A DNA stretch of 11,106 nucleotides from CAG-390 sp964579135 (GTDB taxonomy: Bacteria; Bacillota; Clostridia; Oscillospirales; CAG-272). The notes below the pieces were generated by a model. It was given only the letters and a program-made list of their open reading frames with translations. It was not told the DNA's origin and ran no database searches. This document shows, in pieces, positions 1 to 6,415 of this stretch; the first letter of the stretch is position 1, and every line of letters starts with the position of its first letter. A program made the position numbers and the translations under genes. The stretch is from the NCBI GenBank assembly GCA_964579135.1, contig CAZOFD010000036.1, positions 1 through 11,106 on the forward strand, read 5' to 3'.

Positions 1-1
1 C

Positions 2-1663
2 GGCGGCGAAGCGCTGGACAAAAAAACGCCGCTTTTGCGCTCTATGGAGGCACTTAACCGCCAAACTATGCGCGTTTTGCGACTTTTCGGCAACGAAAAC
101 GTATCTTCGGTAAAAACCACGGTCGGTCCCGAACAGGAATACTTCCTCGTGGACGCGGAGATGTTTCATCGCCGCCGCGACCTTATATACACCGGTCGCA
201 CCCTTTTCGGCGCAATGCCGCCTAAAGGGCAGGAGCTCAGCGACCACTATTTCGGCTCGCTTAAACCGCGCGTAGCCGCGTTTATGCGCGAGGTGGACGA
301 AGAACTGTGGAAACTCGGCGTGCTTGCCAAGACCGAGCACAATGAGGCGGCGCCGGCACAGCACGAGCTCGCGCCGATCTTTACAACGACCAATATCGCA
401 GCCGACCACAATCAGTTGACGATGGAAGTTATGCAAAAAACGGCGAAAAAACACGGTATGGTCTGCCTTTTGCACGAAAAGCCGTTCCACGGAATAAACG
501 GCTCGGGCAAGCACAACAACTGGTCTATCCAGACCGACACCGGTGTCAACCTCTTCTCCCCCGGGGATACCCCGCGCGAAAACGCGCAATTTCTGCTGTT
601 CCTTTGCGCCGTTATAAAAGCGGTTGACGAGCACCAGGATCTTTTGCGCCTTTCCACCGCGTCTGCCTCCAACGACCGCCGCCTCGGCGAAAGAGAGGCG
701 CCGCCCGCGATAATCTCCGTCTTCCTCGGCGACGAATTGACGGCTATCCTCGACTCTATCGAAAACGACAGCGCCTACACCGCCGACAGAGGGCAAACTC
801 TGCGCCTCGGCGTTCACGTTTTGCCAAAGCTCCCCAAGGACACATCCGACCGCAACCGCACGTCGCCCTTTGCCTTTACCGGCAACAAGTTCGAGTTCCG
901 TATGCTCGGTTCCTCGGCAAGCATCGCGTGCACCAACATTATGATAAACACCGCCGTTGCGGAATCTTTGCGCGTTTTCGCCGACGAACTCGAGCAGGTA
1001 CGCCGCGAAGACTTTAACGAGGCGCTCTCCTCCCTTATCCGCCGCACGATACGCGAGCACAAACGAATAATCTTTAACGGCAACGGTTACGGCGAAGAAT
1101 GGATACGCGAAGCGACCGAAAAACGCGGGTTGCTGAACCTCCCCTCCACCCCCGACTGCCTGCCTTATATGACGGCGAAAAAGAACGTCGAACTCTTCGC
1201 AAGGCACAAAATATACACCGAGACCGAAGCGAGGTCGCGTCGCGACATTATACTCGACAATTATTGCAAGATAATAAATATAGAGGCGCTCACAGCCATA
1301 GATATGGTCAAAAAAGACGTGCTTCCCGCCGTAAGCCGTTATACCGGCAGTTTGGCTGCGACGGCAAACGCCAAGACCGCTTTCTGCGCCGAGGTCGGAA
1401 CCCTGTTCGAAACGGATACGGTGCGTCGCCTTTCGGCAATTTCCGACAAATTGGTGCACCGTCTTGCCGCGCTTGAGGATGCGCTGCGCGCGGCACACGC
1501 CTCAACGTCAAAAGACCCCGCCGAACTTGCCGTACTGTATCGCGACAGCGTACTTTCAGCCGAAGAGGAGCTCTGCTCGGCTGTCACCGAAGCCGAAGAA
1601 CTCGTAGCCACCGAGTTTTGGCCTTTTCCGACGTACGGCGACCTGCTTTTCGGCATAAACTGA
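2..1663 (+). CDS. glnN: Type III glutamine synthetase, 5'-truncated by window edge
   Basis: Catalyses ATP-dependent ligation of ammonia to glutamate in the cytoplasm, the entry point of nitrogen assimilation. The frame is open from base 2, before the first in-frame ATG (44), and the protein family is about 700 residues, so the 553 residues seen are the C-terminal three quarters and the real start is upstream. Recognisable GSIII blocks, in order: GEALDKKTPLLRSMEAL (from base 5), VGPEQEYFLVD (near 122-154), DHYFGSLKPRV, KTEHNEAAPAQHELAPIF (near 330-382), LHEKPFHGINGSGKHNNWS (near 470-526), NDRRLGEREAPPAIISVFLGD, the basic DRNRTSPFAFTGNKFEFRM region (near 847-903), and the C-terminal FPTYGDLLF. 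These are glutamate, metal and nucleotide-binding blocks of the family. The reading frame is intact with no missing core motif. It is followed by a 163-nt gap, so it is probably transcribed apart from the next gene. Confident family call; the symbol glnN follows general usage for GSIII. Confidence 0.95.
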   Translation, partial: GGEALDKKTPLLRSMEALNRQTMRVLRLFGNENVSSVKTTVGPEQEYFLVDAEMFHRRRDLIYTGRTLFGAMPPKGQELSDHYFGSLKPRVAAFMREVDEELWKLGVLAKTEHNEAAPAQHELAPIFTTTNIAADHNQLTMEVMQKTAKKHGMVCLLHEKPFHGINGSGKHNNWSIQTDTGVNLFSPGDTPRENAQFLLFLCAVIKAVDEHQDLLRLSTASASNDRRLGEREAPPAIISVFLGDELTAILDSIENDSAYTADRGQTLRLGVHVLPKLPKDTSDRNRTSPFAFTGNKFEFRMLGSSASIACTNIMINTAVAESLRVFADELEQVRREDFNEALSSLIRRTIREHKRIIFNGNGYGEEWIREATEKRGLLNLPSTPDCLPYMTAKKNVELFARHKIYTETEARSRRDIILDNYCKIINIEALTAIDMVKKDVLPAVSRYTGSLAATANAKTAFCAEVGTLFETDTVRRLSAISDKLVHRLAALEDALRAAHASTSKDPAELAVLYRDSVLSAEEELCSAVTEAEELVATEFWPFPTYGDLLFGIN

Positions 1664-1691
1664 CCGACCGGCACAGCGGTAAGAACGTCGC

Positions 1692-1720
1692 TTGGCAAGA
1701 GCGCCCCCACCGCTCGCCAA
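1692..1720 (+). other. Bulged stem-loop downstream of glutamine synthetase
   Basis: TTGGC (1692-1696) pairs with GCCAA (1716-1720) and GAGCG (1699-1703) pairs with CGCTC (1711-1715), leaving an AA bulge on the 5' side and a C-rich 7-nt loop. Only a short GATTTT follows (1728-1733), so this is not a canonical intrinsic terminator. It may slow or partly terminate glutamine synthetase transcripts. The rest of the 1664-1826 gap holds no gene or convincing promoter that I can see. Confidence 0.4.
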
Positions 1721-1813
1721 CGTCTCCGATTTTCCCCGCAAGACCGTCGCGTGACACAGTATCGCCCTGCGATAAAAGCGGCAAGGCGAAAAACGACAGA
1801 TAAAACAACGTTT

Positions 1814-1819
1814 GAGAGG
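1814..1819 (+). promoter_or_regulatory. Ribosome binding site deciding the GT2-GtrA start
   Basis: GAGAGG lies 7 nt before ATG 1827. It overlaps the upstream in-frame TTG at 1812, which would itself have no Shine-Dalgarno sequence at the right distance. This favours ATG 1827 as the start. Confidence 0.7.
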
Positions 1820-1826
1820 CATCGGT

Positions 1827-2972
1827 ATGCGAAAAAGCAAAGCAAAAAGAGTCCCCACGACTACCAAAGAGGAGCTCCCCGCAGTTACCCGTGAAAGCGT
1901 TACGAGAGATCTGACCGTGATCATCCCCTCTTTTAAACCCGATGAAAAATTGGAGTTTATAGTATCGGAACTCGAAAAAGTCGGATTTTGCGATATAGTG
2001 GTCGTCAACGACGGCAGCGGGAGCGACTACGACGACGTTTTTCGCTCGGTAGCCGAGCATACGTCCGTCACCCTGCTTACGCACGACGTAAATCGCGGCA
2101 AAGGCGCGGCGCTGAAAACGGCGTTTCGATACGTAACGAACGAGCGCCCCGACCGCTTCGGCGTGATAACCGCCGACGGAGACGCCCAACACCGTGCGAG
2201 CGATATATTCGCCTGCGGCGAAAAAATGTTGCAAAACGGCGATAAGCTCGTACTCGGGGTGCGTGATTTTTCCCTGCCGAGCGTCCCCACTCGCAGTCGC
2301 CGAGGCAACAGGATAACCTCGCTCACCTTTCGCGTGCTTTGCGGGCTCAAGATATCCGACACCCAAACGGGACTTCGCGCCATTCCGTCGCAATATCTCG
2401 CAGACCTTTGCCGCATAGACGGAGAGCGATACGAGTACGAGACAAACGCCCTGCTTGCTATGAAAAATCTCGGCATACCGTATTGCGAGCAAAAGATAGA
2501 GACCGTATACATAAACGAAAACCAAACCTCGCATTTTCGGCCCGTACGCGACTCCTTGCGGATATATTCGCTTATACTGAAATTCGTATTCAGTTCTTTC
2601 GCCTCCACCCTTATCGATCTTGCGGCGTTTTACGTTTTCTCGCGTATCGCGACGTCGGCGGGAGTCGGCGCAAACTCCGTCGTAATCGCCACCGCAGCCG
2701 CGCGCGCCGTATCCTCGTGCTCCAACTTTTTGATAAATCGCAGCGTCGTTTTTCGCTCCGAGCTCGGCGTGGGCAAAACTTTGCTCAAATATTACGCACT
2801 CGCCGTTCCGGTCGCTTTGATATCGGCATACGGCGTAAAATTCGCGGGATTTGCACTCGGCATAGACAATGCGATCGGGTTAACCCTTATAAAGATCGTT
2901 GTGGACACCGTTTTGTATTTCGTAAATTTCAGGATCCAACGCGAATGGGTCTTTTCCGCAAAAAGAAAATAA
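1827..2972 (+). CDS. GT2 family glycosyltransferase fused to a GtrA-like membrane domain
   Basis: Two-domain, 381-residue membrane enzyme. Residues about 28-250 are a GT2 (GT-A fold, dolichyl-phosphate-mannose-synthase-like) domain: LTVIIPSFKP at 29-38, VVVNDGS at 58-64, NRGKGAALKTAF at 89-100, the metal/nucleotide-sugar site TADGDAQH at 116-122 (D117, D119), SDTQTGLRAI at 177-186, and GERYEYE at 199-205. Residues about 252-376 are a GtrA domain with hydrophobic helices and the typical NFLINRSVVFR (300-310) and terminal NFRIQREWVF (367-376) elements. Known GT2 enzymes of this type transfer a sugar from a nucleotide donor to polyprenyl phosphate. GtrA proteins are thought to flip such lipid-linked sugars across the membrane, so the fusion could do both steps. 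Start at ATG 1827 is set by GAGAGG 7 nt upstream. The gene ends in tandem stops TAATAA and begins a four-gene same-strand block. Sugar and acceptor cannot be told from sequence. Confidence 0.9.
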   Translation: MRKSKAKRVPTTTKEELPAVTRESVTRDLTVIIPSFKPDEKLEFIVSELEKVGFCDIVVVNDGSGSDYDDVFRSVAEHTSVTLLTHDVNRGKGAALKTAFRYVTNERPDRFGVITADGDAQHRASDIFACGEKMLQNGDKLVLGVRDFSLPSVPTRSRRGNRITSLTFRVLCGLKISDTQTGLRAIPSQYLADLCRIDGERYEYETNALLAMKNLGIPYCEQKIETVYINENQTSHFRPVRDSLRIYSLILKFVFSSFASTLIDLAAFYVFSRIATSAGVGANSVVIATAAARAVSSCSNFLINRSVVFRSELGVGKTLLKYYALAVPVALISAYGVKFAGFALGIDNAIGLTLIKIVVDTVLYFVNFRIQREWVFSAKRK

Positions 2973-2981
2973 TAAGATCAA

Positions 2982-3030
2982 ACGCCGCAGCGGATAGCTT
3001 CCTTGCGGCGTCAAGCGGTTTTGCCGTTTG
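2982..3030 (+). other. Two adjacent hairpins between the GT2-GtrA and NAGPA-like genes
   Basis: The first stem is ACGCCGCA (2982-2989) with TGCGGCGT (3004-3011), 8 perfect pairs and a 14-nt loop. The second is CAAGCGG (3012-3018) with CCGTTTG (3024-3030), 7 pairs including one G-U and a 5-nt loop. They abut each other, and the second ends exactly where the AGAAAGGA ribosome binding site begins (3031-3038). There is no T-run, so they are not intrinsic terminators. They may affect mRNA stability or relative translation of the two genes. Confidence 0.5.
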
Positions 3031-3043
3031 AGAAAGGATTATT

Positions 3044-4339
3044 ATGCGTTTTCCGTTAAAAAAGGAGCGCGCCGAGGGCGAACACACAATCGTTTCGGAG
3101 TGCGAAGATATCGAAAATGCCTCCAAACGCCCTAAAACCCGCAAACCGAAAAACGTAAAATTGCGTCACGCCGTGGCAAAAACGGCGGTGTCCTTGCTTC
3201 TCGTCGCAGCGATGCTCCTCATCCTTATCTGGTCGCTCGCTTTTGCCGTGGCGCACGGCGCAAGCCCCGCACTGCGCGACTCCCTCGTTATCGCGGCAAA
3301 ACAGGCAAGCGCGACCAAATGGGTACCGCACCTTGTGCTCTCCTCCGCTGAGATAGACGCGATAGTCAAATCCTCCGAGCAGGCAATGCAGGAAGTGCTT
3401 GATACGGACGACATACAAAAAGACACGATATACCGCATTATCGTGGATTCGAACGGGGTCAAGCACGAGATCGCGCTGCCGAGCACCGGCGGCTCCGTCA
3501 CGGGACCCAACGGCGAAACTTACGACGAATGGGATTTCGCCGTAGACGGCATACAATACATAAAAATAGTCAAACCGGATTTCTTGGCATATATGCTGAT
3601 AGTCAAAGATCCCTCGCGCGTTTTCGTGGGCACCTCGGGCGATTTTTCGGACACTTCCGTACCGGGATACAGATTTTACGATATGGCGAATAAATACGAC
3701 GCTGTCGCTCTTATCAACGGAGGAGAATTCCAGGACATAGGCGGCGTGGGTAACGGCGGCAGACCGCTGGGGCTTACCTATTCGCAGGGAAAAAGACTGT
3801 GGAACGACAGCTATTCCTCGTGGAAAACGTTCATTGGCTTTGACAAAAACAACAATATGGTTATAGAGAACTATATGAGCGAAGCGCGCGCCGAAGCGCT
3901 CGGGGTGCGCGACGGGGTCTGCTTCAGCCTCGGCAACACCTCCGGTATTCTCGTAAAAAAGAATTCCGACGGCAAGATAGTTGCCTCGAGCTTCGCCGGC
4001 AACACCGGCAGGGCTCAGCGCTCGGCTATCGGTCAGCGCGAGGACGGCGCCGTGATAATGCTCGTTACCGACGGGCGCTCTTCCGAGAGCGCGGGCGCGA
4101 CCTACGACGATATGACCCAAATTATGCTGCAATACGGTGCCGTCAACGCCGGTATGCTCGACGGCGGCTCCTCCGCGGTGCTTTATTACCGTGATTGGTT
4201 CAACGTTTACAAAAACGACGTTCCCGACGTCTCGTCTCTTGACGAGTATCAAAAAATGGGAGTTATAAACAAATACGTCCTCTTCGGCGAGCCGCGACGT
4301 ATACCGACGTATTTTGTCGTCGGAAGGAGTGCGCAATGA
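3044..4339 (+). CDS. Membrane-anchored NAGPA-like phosphodiester glycosidase family protein
   Basis: A 431-residue protein with a basic cytoplasmic N-terminus (about 1-43), one hydrophobic anchor (about 44-70) and an extracytoplasmic domain. From about residue 185 this matches the phosphodiester glycosidase family named after human NAGPA, the uncovering enzyme that removes GlcNAc from GlcNAc-phospho-mannose. Visible family landmarks are LINGGEF (223-229), GRPLGLTYSQGK (239-250), RAQRSAIGQRED (323-334), LVTDGR (340-345) and GMLDGGSSAVL (370-380). The segment ALRDSLVIAAKQASATK (76-92) resembles the linker usual in Firmicutes members. Bacterial relatives are often annotated exopolysaccharide biosynthesis proteins; the true substrate is mostly unknown, probably a sugar-phosphodiester in the envelope. 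ATG 3044 has AGAAAGGA 5 nt upstream. Its last codons hold the ribosome binding site of the next gene, and the stop overlaps that start as ATGA. Family call is firm; the reaction is inferred. Confidence 0.88.
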   Translation: MRFPLKKERAEGEHTIVSECEDIENASKRPKTRKPKNVKLRHAVAKTAVSLLLVAAMLLILIWSLAFAVAHGASPALRDSLVIAAKQASATKWVPHLVLSSAEIDAIVKSSEQAMQEVLDTDDIQKDTIYRIIVDSNGVKHEIALPSTGGSVTGPNGETYDEWDFAVDGIQYIKIVKPDFLAYMLIVKDPSRVFVGTSGDFSDTSVPGYRFYDMANKYDAVALINGGEFQDIGGVGNGGRPLGLTYSQGKRLWNDSYSSWKTFIGFDKNNNMVIENYMSEARAEALGVRDGVCFSLGNTSGILVKKNSDGKIVASSFAGNTGRAQRSAIGQREDGAVIMLVTDGRSSESAGATYDDMTQIMLQYGAVNAGMLDGGSSAVLYYRDWFNVYKNDVPDVSSLDEYQKMGVINKYVLFGEPRRIPTYFVVGRSAQ

Positions 4340-5562
4340 CGAGACCTGAAATCACGCAAAACGAATACCGCAAAACAAAAGGCGGTCGCACCTTTTCGCA
4401 TTGGCGGCGTTTTTGGCGCGTTTGGGGCTTTGTGGCGCTCGGCGTCGCGATAGTATGGGCAATCGTGCTTTTCGCCGTCAACGGCTTGCTTGCCGAACAC
4501 GACAGCGTACAACCGCAATACGTTGCGCAAAGGGTTTTCGAGGAGCATTTTGCCTCGAAACGCGTCGACGTGCTTGCCGGTTACTCAAAAGGCAAGCTCT
4601 CCGAGTTCGAAGACCGCGATATGCTCGCGGAATACGTGTCGCGCACGTATTCCGACAGGGATTGGTCTTACAGCCCGGCGATCTCCACGGTTACGGACGA
4701 GCTCCGATATATCGTTTTGGCAGGCGAAGATAAGATCGCGGAGTTCACGCTCGTTAAAGGCGACAGCGTGACGGACAAACTGAAGCTGAATTACTATAAA
4801 CTCGGAAGCGTGCAATTCGTGCTTAAACCGCACACGGGGGTGAACGTATACGCGCCGCTGAACTTTACCGTACTCGTAAACGGTGTCGCGGTGAGCGAAA
4901 ATTACCGTTCCGGCGCCCCGTCTCTGCTTGACGGATACGACTTTCTCCCGGATGACGAAACTTCGCGCTCTATGCAGAACTATTATATCGACGGTCTTTT
5001 TGACGACCCGCAGGTCACGGTGGTCAGCCGTACCGATCCCGACGTTGCGCTCGAGCTCGAATACGACAAAGAAAAACACGCTTACAGCGCAGAGGTCTCA
5101 TACCTCAAGTATCTTGCCGAGCAATATGCCGACGATCTGGCAGCGGCAGAGGAGCGCGAAAAGATAAAAGCCGAGGGCGCCGACGAAGCGATCGCCGCGC
5201 TATACGGCAACTTTATCGTTTCCGGTTTTAAAGCCTACTCGAACTATATGGACGGCGTTAAAGGTGCGACCAAAAACGCCGCAGCCGCATATTTTGTAAG
5301 CGGGTACAAAATCAACCGTTCGCAGTGGCTCGAGGATTACAGCGCATCGGTCGAATACTCGGATATAGAGTTGTCCGACTGCACCGTCGCACAGGACGGG
5401 ACCTATATCACTTGCCGCTTGCGTATAACGGAACGCCTGACGTCCAAAAAGAACGGCACGACGGAAACCGTAACCGTTCACCACGACAAGACCATCCGTC
5501 TCAACGTCTCGACTCAAAGCGGATGCAAGATAGCGGAAATGGCAAACCGCACCGCCGACTGA
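4336..5562 (+). CDS. Unrecognised single-pass membrane protein with large extracytoplasmic region
   Basis: I do not recognise this 408-residue protein. It has a basic N-terminus (1-29), one strong hydrophobic helix (about 31-53, preceded by arginines, so N-inside) and about 350 polar residues outside. Residues about 58-150 alternate charged helices and strands, about 155-245 is strand-rich with a VLVNGVAV turn (179-186), about 255-285 is acidic and alanine-rich and probably helical, and about 286-400 begins with a helix (AIAALYGNFIVSGFKAYSNY) and ends in beta-strands. The last part is in a pattern reminiscent of NTF2-like or TcaA-type extracytoplasmic domains, but that is only a shape impression. 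Two cysteines (349, 360) flank a strand and a third is at 397. ATG 4336 overlaps the upstream stop by 4 nt and has AAGGAG (4324-4329) 6 nt before it, so it is translationally coupled to the NAGPA-like gene. A partner or scaffold role in the same envelope process is inferred from context only. Confidence 0.8.
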   Translation: MTRPEITQNEYRKTKGGRTFSHWRRFWRVWGFVALGVAIVWAIVLFAVNGLLAEHDSVQPQYVAQRVFEEHFASKRVDVLAGYSKGKLSEFEDRDMLAEYVSRTYSDRDWSYSPAISTVTDELRYIVLAGEDKIAEFTLVKGDSVTDKLKLNYYKLGSVQFVLKPHTGVNVYAPLNFTVLVNGVAVSENYRSGAPSLLDGYDFLPDDETSRSMQNYYIDGLFDDPQVTVVSRTDPDVALELEYDKEKHAYSAEVSYLKYLAEQYADDLAAAEEREKIKAEGADEAIAALYGNFIVSGFKAYSNYMDGVKGATKNAAAAYFVSGYKINRSQWLEDYSASVEYSDIELSDCTVAQDGTYITCRLRITERLTSKKNGTTETVTVHHDKTIRLNVSTQSGCKIAEMANRTAD

Positions 5563-5574
5563 CGTTACGTGAAA

Positions 5575-5579
5575 AGAGG
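5575..5579 (+). promoter_or_regulatory. Ribosome binding site supporting a GTG start for the PAP2 gene
   Basis: AGAGG sits 8 nt before GTG 5588. No in-frame ATG lies nearby before the first conserved membrane segment, so the GTG is the best start. Confidence 0.65.
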
Positions 5580-5587
5580 TAAAAACA

Positions 5588-6199
5588 GTGCTTGACGCAA
5601 TATATTCTTTGGACTACGCCGTGCTTGATTTTATCCAAAACGTTTTCTCTTGCGATTTTGCGGATTTCTTTATGCGCATCATCACCCATCTCGGGGACGG
5701 CGGATTGTTTTGGATAGCCATCGCCGCAGTTTGTCTTATAAACAAAAAAACGCGCAAAACCGGCGTCGTTATGGGCTTGGCACTTGTAATCGGCGTGCTT
5801 GTTTGCAACGTAACGTTAAAGCCGCTGATTGCCCGCGTACGTCCTTATGCAAACGAGAACTATGCGCATTTGCTCGGCGTCACAGATCTTTTGATAAAGG
5901 CACCGTCGGACTATTCTTTCCCCTCGGGGCACACGCTCGCTTCGTTCGAGGGGGCTGTCGCCATTCTCCTTTGCACCGACAAAAAGCACCGCGCTTTCGG
6001 TATAGGCGCACTCGTAATAGCTTTTGCGGTGGCTTTTTCGCGCCTTTATCTGTACGTTCACTATTTTACCGACGTTGCAATCGGCGCCCTCCTCGGCACG
6101 GGATTTGCCTTTGCGGCATATTTTGCCGTCGGCGCAGCGGAGAAAAAGATCACGGCGAAAAACAGCGCAAAGAGAAACAACCGACCGGCGAATAATTAA
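5588..6199 (+). CDS. PAP2-family membrane phosphatase
   Basis: Integral membrane phosphatase of 203 residues, the usual size for small bacterial PAP2 proteins. All three catalytic signatures are intact: K78-x6-R85-P86, the P112-S-G-H115 motif, and S151-R152-x5-H158-x3-D162. H158 and D162 correspond to the nucleophile and its partner, and H115 to the acid. Hydrophobic stretches at about 38-51, 58-77, 116-130, 137-151 and 162-184 give roughly five membrane helices, followed by a short lysine- and asparagine-rich tail. Characterised relatives dephosphorylate undecaprenyl pyrophosphate, phosphatidic acid or phosphatidylglycerol phosphate on the outer face of the membrane. Beside a polyprenyl-phosphate glycosyltransferase, carrier-lipid recycling is the likeliest role, but substrate is not readable from sequence. 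It starts at GTG with AGAGG upstream, 25 nt after the preceding stop, and is the last gene before a terminator, so it belongs to the same transcription unit. Confidence 0.92.
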   Translation: MLDAIYSLDYAVLDFIQNVFSCDFADFFMRIITHLGDGGLFWIAIAAVCLINKKTRKTGVVMGLALVIGVLVCNVTLKPLIARVRPYANENYAHLLGVTDLLIKAPSDYSFPSGHTLASFEGAVAILLCTDKKHRAFGIGALVIAFAVAFSRLYLYVHYFTDVAIGALLGTGFAFAAYFAVGAAEKKITAKNSAKRNNRPANN

Positions 6200-6204
6200 A
6201 ATAC

Positions 6205-6238
6205 AGACGGCGCGACGAAATTCTCGCGCCGTCTTTTT
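6205..6238 (+). terminator. Intrinsic terminator of the envelope gene block
   Basis: AGACGGCGCGA (6205-6215) pairs perfectly with TCGCGCCGTCT (6224-6234) around an 8-nt loop, followed by a T-run to 6238. It starts 6 nt after the PAP2 stop codon and closes the four-gene block. Confidence 0.9.
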
Positions 6239-6241
6239 CCG

Positions 6242-6274
6242 AGTGCCGTATTGGCACTGCGCCGTATTGGCACT
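6242..6274 (+). repeat. Near-tandem 16-bp repeat with internal inverted arms
   Basis: GCCGTATTGGCACT occurs at 6245-6258 and again at 6261-6274, a 16-bp period. AGTGCC (6242-6247) can pair with GGCACT in either copy (6253-6258 or 6269-6274), giving two mutually exclusive small hairpins. It lies just after the terminator and about 140 nt before the epimerase start. It may be an operator or a chance duplication; no function is assigned. Confidence 0.6.
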
Positions 6275-6324
6275 TCAGCACCGCTCGCCACGGACTTTGC
6301 CGCCTTTTGCGCCCTGCGAGATCG

Positions 6325-6336
6325 CGCCGATCGGCG
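6325..6336. promoter_or_regulatory. Perfect 12-bp palindrome upstream of the epimerase gene
   Basis: CGCCGATCGGCG is its own reverse complement. Such a site can bind a dimeric regulator, but in GC-rich DNA it can also arise by chance. The rest of 6275-6402 shows no gene and no convincing -35/-10 pair to me, although TACTATAAC near 6394-6402 could contain a -10 element. Confidence 0.25.
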
Positions 6337-6415
6337 TTAAAACGCAGTCCCCCGTCGCTTTGTCGCACCGCTCGCGACCTTGCCGCTAAAAAATACTATA
6401 ACGGAGCAGCACGAT

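Noticed and set aside
1751..1778. GTGACA...TAAAAG as a promoter for the GT2-GtrA gene
   Set aside because: Both boxes are poor matches to consensus and spacing is only 16 nt at best; not supportable.
1584..2534. Minus-strand open frame of 316 codons across the glutamine synthetase end and GT2 gene
   Set aside because: It spans a gene end, a non-coding gap and part of a well-supported glycosyltransferase, and has no recognisable domain or fitting ribosome binding site.
3056..4336. Minus-strand open frame of 426 codons opposite the NAGPA-like gene
   Set aside because: The plus strand carries clear family motifs, a ribosome binding site and overlap with its neighbour. The antisense frame has no recognisable domain and follows from codon bias.
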